This document shows, piece by piece, positions 7,901 to 12,340 of a stretch of DNA of 12,340 bases; the first letter of the stretch is position 1, and each line of letters begins with the position of its first letter. The stretch lies in contig CBDVAK010000079.1 of the NCBI GenBank assembly GCA_965371945.1, positions 1 through 12,340 of the forward strand, in the 5' to 3' direction. Below the pieces are notes generated by a model that searched no databases, was not told the DNA's origin, and worked only from the letters and a program-made list of their open reading frames with translations. The translations under genes and the position numbers were made by a program. This DNA comes from CBDVAK01 sp965371945. Its GTDB lineage: Bacteria > Pseudomonadota > Gammaproteobacteria > Competibacterales > JAHEDQ01.

Positions 7901-8585
7901 GGGTGGCGATCACTATGAGCTGTTGCTGCGCTTGGTCGACACGGACGGGCAGATCGTGTTGCCGGGTGCGTTCCTGCCCGCCGCGGAACGTTACAACACC
8001 GCTGTCAAGCTGGATCGCTGGGTGATCGAGGCTGCCTGCCGTTGGTTTTCGGCCCACCCGGAACTGCTGGATACCCTGGGTCTGTGTGCCATAAACCTCT
8101 CCGGACAGTCGTTGGGAGACCCCAGTTTTCTGCGTTTCGTGATCGATCAATTCGGCGATGGGGGTTTGCCTGCCGAGCGGTTCTGCTTCGAGATCACCGA
8201 GACCGCGGCCATCAGCAATCTGACCCATGCTTCACAGTTTATCGATGCCCTCGGCAAGCTGGGGTGCCGGTTCAGCCTGGATGACTTCGGTAGCGGATTG
8301 TCCTCCTTCGCCTATTTGAAAACGCTGTCGGTCGATTTCATCAAGATCGACGGCATCTTCGTCAAGGACATCGTCAGCGACCCCATGGATTTGGCAATGG
8401 TCCGCTCCATCAACGAGATTGGCCACGTGATGGGCAAGCAGACCGTGGCCGAGTTCGTCGAGAGCGTCGAGATCCTGGAGGCGCTCCGCGACATCGGGGT
8501 GGACTACGCGCAGGGCTACCACATCGCCAAACCTGTGCCGATCGAACAGCTTGCGGCCGGTACCGTGCAGCGCGAAGCGGGCTGA
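4944..8585 (+). CDS. Membrane PAS-GAF-PAS-GAF-PAS sensor with GGDEF and EAL domains (c-di-GMP enzyme)
   Basis: A 1213-residue c-di-GMP turnover protein. Two hydrophobic helices (about 9-30 and 42-60) join by a short loop, so nearly all of it is cytoplasmic. Sensory domains follow: PAS (about 77-190), GAF (205-352), PAS (358-480), GAF (487-645, with GSCGSAAFTGEPVFVSD) and PAS (648-770). The diguanylate cyclase domain has an intact GGDEF at 860-864 and an RxxD inhibitory site (Arg851-Asp854) five residues upstream. The phosphodiesterase domain (about 955-1205) reads ELLLR at 992-996 for ExLxR. It keeps Asn1051, Glu1083 (EITE), Asp1113-Asp1114 (DDFG), Lys1134, Glu1170 and QGY at 1190-1192, so both activities look chemically possible. 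Stimulus and net direction cannot be read; PAS and GAF domains commonly bind flavin, heme or small ligands. The start lies 74 nt after the cytochrome b stop and has only a weak ribosome binding site. No clear promoter is visible in that gap. Confidence 0.93.
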   Translation: MNRKPKINDVVLIAVVALVGFGLAAWIAGIAPDAWSRLTSHPLAAAGVALLVGLLAVSLWRTRRAMAANLKLAREARIYQDFFDHSPDLLASVDVASGKVLACNQTLCDTLGMQCDEIVGQPVLQLYHPSSHESAERVLRKFADCGEVRDEELRLRRADGSVVPGTLNATAVRGEDGQVLCSRSSWRDLSRHRSIERALRDLAASATVHGADQAFLRRCVRDLAQLYGSSRAFVGVFAGQRHDAIRTLVKWNRDKGFVDNEVYELRGTPCQDVIDRAVELISSDVATLYSEDKDLARAGIESYCGVPLVSSTGEVMGVLSVIDTDTIPDDHFARPLHHVFAQRIAHELERKAWAEALRRGEEKYRRLLEGLRSSFVYSLDTTGAVRYVSPAVTTVLGYSATEFTERRNALMAESEANIGAVERARAALQGVEQPRYELRVRTRNGQFKDLDMSERPVFDAGGKLVAVEGMATDITVRKRAEGLLAAQNQVLERIAEGAPLQEALDTLCRAAEALRDGALASVMLVSADHKTLQLGAAPSLPAEYAAALDGIAIGEQMGSCGSAAFTGEPVFVSDVQIDPRWERFRELAGRVGIMACWSLPVLAEDGSVLGTFAVSLDRTGAPDESDRRLLLMATHLTGIVIRKHQAEDALSRSEMRFRDFARIAADYLWEMGPDLSFSYISERYREITGLDPQRLPGHSPTDLVAAQMPESELWTRHLEDLRSRRVFDSEFSWVRSDGATIVLSHRGRPVFDDDGEFLGYRGTGSDVTNAYRLSEQLAYQASHDGLTGLTNRAEFESRLRGALDSARVEGAEHALCYLDLDQFKIVNDTCGHVAGDELLRQLSRLLRARVRKRDTLARLGGDEFGVLMERCPLQQAHRVADLLRQLVEEFRFHWEGRNFTIGVSIGLVPINSNSVDSTSILRAADTACYAAKDEGRNRVHVYHEADTEVARRQGEMQWISRIDSALETQRMRLYAQRIEPIVAEHKGGDHYELLLRLVDTDGQIVLPGAFLPAAERYNTAVKLDRWVIEAACRWFSAHPELLDTLGLCAINLSGQSLGDPSFLRFVIDQFGDGGLPAERFCFEITETAAISNLTHASQFIDALGKLGCRFSLDDFGSGLSSFAYLKTLSVDFIKIDGIFVKDIVSDPMDLAMVRSINEIGHVMGKQTVAEFVESVEILEALRDIGVDYAQGYHIAKPVPIEQLAAGTVQREAG

Positions 8586-8648
8586 TGTGCCGGCCCGTAG
8601 TTTGCGCGTGTGTGCCGTGGAACCTGTAGCCAGGCCGCCACCATTGTC

Positions 8649-10349
8649 ATGAAAGGCAGGTCCCAGGTCGTTATCAGACAACTGCGGCTGTGGAGCGGAC
8701 TGTTGTTCGCCGCCTACGTCACAGTGCATCTGGGCAACCATGCTCTGGGTCTGGTTTCACTGCCACTCATGGAGCGGGTCGGTGAGGCGATTGCCGCATT
8801 TCTCGATTCGCCGGTGCTGTTGCTGTTGTTGTACGGTTCGCTGACCAGCCACTACCTGCTGGCTTTGTGGGGGCTGTATCAGCGGCGCAATCTGCGCTTT
8901 CGCTTCTGGGAGGGCCTGCAACTGGGCCTGGGGCTGCTGGTGCCATTGCTGCTGGCCGGGCACATTGCCGGTACCCGTGGCATGCGCGAATTGTTCGATA
9001 TCCAGGTCAGCTACCCGCAGGTTCTCACTATCCTGTGGACCCAGCCGGCGCTCGGTATTCGCCAAGCTGTAGTGCTGGCCGTGGTATGGATTCACCTGGT
9101 GGTCGGCCTGCACTACTGGCTGCGGATCAAACCGTGGTATCCGAAACTGCTACTGTGGCTCTATCCATTGGCAGTGCTGCTGCCGGTACTGGCGCTGCTG
9201 GGGTATCTGCGCGGTGGGCTGAGTGTACTGGCGTTGATCGATACCCCCGGCTGGCTGGCACAAACCATGGCGCCGCTGCAGCAACTGGATCCCACCCAGG
9301 TTCGACTCCGCGAGTCTCTGCAGCCGCTGGCCTGGACGGTGGCCGGCGGTTTGCTGCTGCTGACCCTGCTTGCCCGGCAGTCGCGCCACCTGCTGCGCAA
9401 CCACTACGGCAGTTTTCGGCTGACTCTGCCGGGTGGTCGACTCGTGCGTGCACCGCTTGGTACCACCGTTCTCGAGGCCTTGCGTGGCGCCCGCATCCCT
9501 CATGCCTCGGTCTGCGGCGGACGGGGGCGCTGTACCACCTGCCGGATCCGGGTCGAAACGGGGCTCGAGGCGCTGGAGCCCGCGGCGGCAACGGAGGCGG
9601 CTGCGTTGCAGCGTATCGGCGCCCCCGAGAATGTGCGACTCGCCTGTCAAACCCGACCCCGACATGACCTCAGGATCGTGCCGTTGTTGCCCGCCACGGC
9701 AACCAGCCAGGTCGCGCAGCGCGCCGGTGGCGTGGGTGGTCGGGAAATGCAGGTGGCGGTGCTGTTTCTGGATCTGCGCGGTTCCACCGGGTTGGGGGAA
9801 AGACTGCTGCCCTACGACGTGGTCTTCATCCTCAATCGCTTCTTCGCCGAGATGTCAGAGGCATTGCGCCTGACGGATGGCCACTATGCACAGTTCAATG
9901 GTGACGGTTTGATGGCGCTGTACGGCCTGGACAGTGATCTGCAGTCCGGTTGTCGCGCCGCCATTGATGGCGCGGTGGAAATGCTGCGGCGCCTGCAGCA
10001 GATCAATGACGGCTGCAGGCTCGATATCGGCGGTGATCTGCGTATGGGAATCGGTATCCATGCCGGCGAGGCCATCGTCGGTCGCATGGGCCCGCCGCAG
10101 GCACCGATCGTTTCCGCCTTGGGGGACAATGTCAACATTGCCGCCCGCCTGGAGTCGCTCAGCAAGACCTATGATTGCCCGCTGGTGATCTCGGCGGTTA
10201 CTGCGCGTCATGCCGGTGTCGATCTGTCCGGATTCGAGGTACACAGCGCGGCGGTCAAAGGGCGCGATCAGCCCATTGAGGTCTACGCGGTCGATGATCC
10301 CGCCCGTATCGGCGCATTGTCGAGCTACGCAGACCGATTGAATCGCTGA
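8649..10349 (+). CDS. Membrane [2Fe-2S] ferredoxin fused to a class III adenylate/guanylate cyclase
   Basis: A 566-residue three-part signalling protein. Residues 1-250 hold about six hydrophobic helices (near 14-36, 55-77, 91-109, 139-160, 167-187 and 227-245). They are rich in membrane histidines (His27, 31, 68, 105, 149, 155) and resemble the succinate dehydrogenase/fumarate reductase cytochrome b fold, so heme binding is plausible. Residues about 255-345 are a ferredoxin domain with Cys289-x5-Cys295-x2-Cys298 and Cys333, the adrenodoxin-like spacing for [2Fe-2S]. Residues about 366-548 are a class III cyclase with metal-binding Asp375 (FLDLRGS) and Asp419 (NGDG) and transition-state residues Asn496 and Arg500 (GDNVNIAAR). 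It should make cAMP from ATP under redox control. The base-reading positions are Gln415 and Ser489 instead of Lys and Asp/Thr, so cGMP is not excluded. ATG 8649 is chosen because the upstream GTG (8610) adds 13 residues outside the family pattern; neither has a strong ribosome binding site. It lies 63 nt after the GGDEF/EAL gene. Confidence 0.88.
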   Translation: MKGRSQVVIRQLRLWSGLLFAAYVTVHLGNHALGLVSLPLMERVGEAIAAFLDSPVLLLLLYGSLTSHYLLALWGLYQRRNLRFRFWEGLQLGLGLLVPLLLAGHIAGTRGMRELFDIQVSYPQVLTILWTQPALGIRQAVVLAVVWIHLVVGLHYWLRIKPWYPKLLLWLYPLAVLLPVLALLGYLRGGLSVLALIDTPGWLAQTMAPLQQLDPTQVRLRESLQPLAWTVAGGLLLLTLLARQSRHLLRNHYGSFRLTLPGGRLVRAPLGTTVLEALRGARIPHASVCGGRGRCTTCRIRVETGLEALEPAAATEAAALQRIGAPENVRLACQTRPRHDLRIVPLLPATATSQVAQRAGGVGGREMQVAVLFLDLRGSTGLGERLLPYDVVFILNRFFAEMSEALRLTDGHYAQFNGDGLMALYGLDSDLQSGCRAAIDGAVEMLRRLQQINDGCRLDIGGDLRMGIGIHAGEAIVGRMGPPQAPIVSALGDNVNIAARLESLSKTYDCPLVISAVTARHAGVDLSGFEVHSAAVKGRDQPIEVYAVDDPARIGALSSYADRLNR

Positions 10350-10354
10350 GTCGT

Positions 10355-11347
10355 CTATGTGGTTTCGGTGACCTGAAGTATGATCTTGCCGAAATTCTGG
10401 TTGGCAGCGACCAGCCGGTGTGCTGCCGCTGCCTGCTGCAGCGGCAGCACTTGGTGGATGACCGGTTTCAGGGCGCCGTCGGTGATCAAGGGCAGCACCC
10501 GGGATTCCAGTGCCCGCGCCAGCGATGCTTTTTCCACAACGGGCCGGGCCCGCAACACTGATCCGATGACGCGCAGCCTGCGGCTCAACAGTGCCGCCAG
10601 ATCCAGGGTGGCGCTGGCGCCACCCATCAGACCGATCACCACCAGGCGCCCGGATATCGCCAGGGATTGCAGGTTGGGCTCGAGATACTGGCCACCGATG
10701 TGGTCGAGGATGAGATCGACTCCGCGACCGCCAGTGAACTCCGCGACCCGCTCGGCGAATGACTCCCGCTTGTAGACGATCGCCTGGCGGGCGCCCAGTT
10801 GCAGGCAGCGTCGTGCCTTGCTGTCATCACCCACGGTGACGATGACGATCGCCTCCGCCAACCTGGTCGCCATCTGTATGGCGGTGGTACCGATCCCGGA
10901 ACCGCCGCCATGGATCAGCACCGTTTCACCCTGTTTGAGCCCACCCTCGAGCATGAGGTTGAGATAGGTGGTGGTAAAGACTTCGGGGATGGCCGCTGCG
11001 GTGACCAGGTCGAGGTCCGCGGCAACCGGCATCAGGGTGCTGGCCGGCGCCACCACGTACTCGGCGTAGCCACCGCCACCGACCAGGGTCATCACCCGAT
11101 CGCCGGGTGACCACCGGTCCACGTTTTCACCGCACGCGGTGACGGTGCCGGCAACTTCGAGACCAAGAATCTCCGAATCGCCAGGTGGTGGTGGGTAACG
11201 CCCCATACGTTGCAACAGGTCGGCGCGGTTGACTCCCGCCGCCGCCACTTTGATCAGCACTTCCGCGGGGCCGGGTCTGGGGGTTTCGACATCGCCCGTG
11301 TAGAGCACATCGGGATCACCGAACTCACGCATCAAAATGGCTTTCAT
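10355..11347 (-). CDS. NADPH:quinone oxidoreductase, zeta-crystallin / PIG3-like (MDR superfamily)
   Basis: A 330-residue cytosolic, zinc-free medium-chain dehydrogenase/reductase, matching the usual family length. The N-terminal GroES-like domain shows VLIKVAAAGVNRADLLQRMGR and YPPPPG (about 30-56), then LGLEVAGTV and PGDRVMTLVGGGGYAEY (about 61-97), all typical of quinone oxidoreductases. The nucleotide-binding domain has HGGGSGIGTTAIQMA at 146-160, the PIG3-type form of the dinucleotide motif. VDLILDHIGG (210-219) and FGKIIL near the C-terminus complete the pattern. No catalytic-zinc or structural-zinc cysteines are seen. The family reduces quinones or enones with NADPH; the physiological substrate here is unknown. 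It starts 7 nt after the lpxI stop. Its ribosome binding site (GGGTGAG, complement of 11354-11360) spans that stop codon, indicating translation from the same mRNA. Its stop lies 5 bp from the stop of the convergent cyclase gene. Confidence 0.92.
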   Translation of the reverse strand: MKAILMREFGDPDVLYTGDVETPRPGPAEVLIKVAAAGVNRADLLQRMGRYPPPPGDSEILGLEVAGTVTACGENVDRWSPGDRVMTLVGGGGYAEYVVAPASTLMPVAADLDLVTAAAIPEVFTTTYLNLMLEGGLKQGETVLIHGGGSGIGTTAIQMATRLAEAIVIVTVGDDSKARRCLQLGARQAIVYKRESFAERVAEFTGGRGVDLILDHIGGQYLEPNLQSLAISGRLVVIGLMGGASATLDLAALLSRRLRVIGSVLRARPVVEKASLARALESRVLPLITDGALKPVIHQVLPLQQAAAAHRLVAANQNFGKIILQVTETT

Positions 11348-11354
11348 GACAGGC

Positions 11355-12254
11355 TCACCCTGGGTTCGACTGGACAGAGGCTCCAGCCTGTGGAGGTTCG
11401 CTCATGCCGACGATGCTGATCCCCAGCCGCCGTGCTTCCGCAAACACCTGTTCGGCATCGACGATGACGGTCTTGCCGGATTCCACTACCAGCGCACTGG
11501 CGCCATGATGGTGCAGGTTGGTAATGGTGTCCGGCCCGATGGTGGGCACATCGAAACGCATGTCCTGATCCGGTTTGGCCACCTTGATCAGGGTCCAGCC
11601 ACCCTTGCGGCACAACTCCCCGGCCCGCGCTATCATGCGGTCAGTACCCTCGATGGCCTCTACCGCGATCACTTCAGCATCCTTGACGGCGATCGATTGA
11701 CCAATATCCAGCGCGCCCATTTTCTTGGCCACCGGCCAACCGAAGCGGATATCGTGGTGTACGCTCGGGCCGGCGGCCGGTCCCCCCAGCAGGCCCTCCC
11801 CGGCCAGCGCCTGCTGACAATAGCGGGTGACGTCCTGCAGCGCGATCCCGCGGTGTTGCAACAGCCCGGACACGGCGTTGAGTACGGTATCGTTGCGCCG
11901 GTCCTGTAGCTGGAAGAACCACAATCTCAGAAACAGCCAGTCGGGCAGCAAGCGGAGTATGGCGAGACGGCCGTACATGTCCCGCTTGCGAACATAGCCC
12001 GCCATGGTCGCTTGCTCGATGCCGTGGCGTTTGAACACCCGGATCCAGCTACCGATCCGCAGCAGGCCCACCGGATAGTAGCGATCCGCGAGCTTTCTGA
12101 GTTGTGGGTCGGCCAGCCCACGCAGACCGGCGACAATCACCTGGTGGCCGGCAGCCTGCGCGCCTTCCACCACCATCACCGGGAACTGTCCGGCGCCGGC
12201 GATCACGCCCACCGTAGCGGGACGTTCGCTTGCGGACTGATCAGGAAGGCTCAT
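11355..12254 (-). CDS. lpxI: UDP-2,3-diacylglucosamine diphosphatase LpxI (DUF1009)
   Basis: A 299-residue protein of the LpxI family. LpxI hydrolyses UDP-2,3-diacylglucosamine to lipid X plus UMP, the fourth step of lipid A synthesis, and replaces LpxH in many bacteria. The N-terminal domain begins with VGVIAGAGQFPVMV (about 15-28). The conserved active-site region appears as AVEAIEGTDRMI (about 197-208), whose Asp likely corresponds to the catalytic Asp225 described for Caulobacter LpxI. KVAKPDQDMRFDVPTIGPDT (about 225-244) follows and is also characteristic. It has no signal peptide and probably acts at the inner membrane surface. The start is either ATG 12254 or an in-frame GTG at 12266; 12254 gives the family-like N-terminus. 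Either start overlaps the upstream gene (stop at 12241), so translation is probably coupled. It is the middle gene of the minus-strand operon. Confidence 0.9.
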   Translation of the reverse strand: MSLPDQSASERPATVGVIAGAGQFPVMVVEGAQAAGHQVIVAGLRGLADPQLRKLADRYYPVGLLRIGSWIRVFKRHGIEQATMAGYVRKRDMYGRLAILRLLPDWLFLRLWFFQLQDRRNDTVLNAVSGLLQHRGIALQDVTRYCQQALAGEGLLGGPAAGPSVHHDIRFGWPVAKKMGALDIGQSIAVKDAEVIAVEAIEGTDRMIARAGELCRKGGWTLIKVAKPDQDMRFDVPTIGPDTITNLHHHGASALVVESGKTVIVDAEQVFAEARRLGISIVGMSEPPQAGASVQSNPG

Positions 12255-12340
12255 CCTGCGGGTCACCCGATCGCTGCTTCAATTTGGCCAGTTCCCTTTC
12301 CAGCGCTTTGAGGCGCTTGCCCAGTTCGGGCAGGCGGCGC
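12241..12340 (-). CDS. C-terminal tail of an upstream operon gene, possibly LpxD-like acyltransferase (partial)
   Basis: The minus strand enters the window in an open frame that ends with a TGA at 12243-12241, giving 32 residues. The tail begins RRLPELGKRLKALERELAKL and ends in a short acidic stretch. This is an amphipathic, coiled-coil-like C-terminus. A helix of the form LPEL-x-x-R-x-x-x-LE is what I would expect at the end of LpxD-type UDP-3-O-acylglucosamine N-acyltransferases, and an lpxD neighbour would suit lpxI. The match rests on one helix only, so other coiled-coil-ending proteins remain possible. The frame overlaps the lpxI start by 14 nt (or 26 nt if lpxI begins at 12266). Confidence 0.55.
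   Translation of the reverse strand, partial: RRLPELGKRLKALERELAKLKQRSGDPQDEPS

Noticed and set aside
7356..8228. Minus-strand open frame (290 codons) opposite the GGDEF/EAL domains
   Set aside because: The plus strand here encodes unmistakable catalytic motifs; the antisense product shows none.
8867..9667. Plus-strand alternative-frame open frame (266 codons) inside the cyclase gene
   Set aside because: It is out of frame with the membrane and ferredoxin domains and has Ala/Gly/Arg-rich low-complexity composition typical of a frame shadow.

Overview
The window is GC-rich and gene-dense (roughly 97% coding). It looks like a chromosomal segment of a proteobacterium. Gene style and content suggest a respiratory, possibly sulfur-oxidising or chemolithotrophic gammaproteobacterium: large fused redox enzymes, a b-type cytochrome and a PAS/GAF/GGDEF/EAL sensor. 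No rRNA or other phylogenetic marker is present, so this placement is an inference. I see no tRNA, rRNA, CRISPR array, insertion sequence or integrase.

Plus strand, positions 1 to 10349: the last 16 codons of an unidentified gene; a small STAS-domain (anti-sigma-antagonist-like) protein at 123-512; a 117-nt gap carrying a 10-bp palindrome and an 8-bp direct repeat; then a 1169-residue flavin/iron-sulfur oxidoreductase at 630-4139. The oxidoreductase joins a GltD/NfnB-like half to a PyrK/NfnA-like half in one chain. Its end overlaps the start of a four-histidine membrane cytochrome b (4126-4869), so the two probably form one membrane-linked electron-transfer unit. Next come a 1213-residue membrane sensor with PAS-GAF-PAS-GAF-PAS-GGDEF-EAL order (4944-8585), predicted to make and/or degrade c-di-GMP, and a fusion of a six-helix His-rich membrane domain, a [2Fe-2S] ferredoxin domain and a class III nucleotide cyclase (8649-10349).

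Minus strand, positions 12340 down to 10355: a compact operon. It contains the C-terminal tail of a gene that may be an LpxD-like acyltransferase, a DUF1009/LpxI-type UDP-2,3-diacylglucosamine hydrolase (lipid A synthesis), and a zeta-crystallin/PIG3-like NADPH:quinone oxidoreductase. The two gene sets converge with only 5 bp between their stop codons.

The most interesting part is the plus-strand set. A NAD(P)H/quinone-type redox module and a STAS protein sit beside two second-messenger enzymes, one for c-di-GMP and one for cAMP or cGMP, and the latter carries its own redox cofactor domains. The reading I favour is a locus where respiratory or redox state is converted into cyclic-nucleotide signals. 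This rests on gene order and domain content only.
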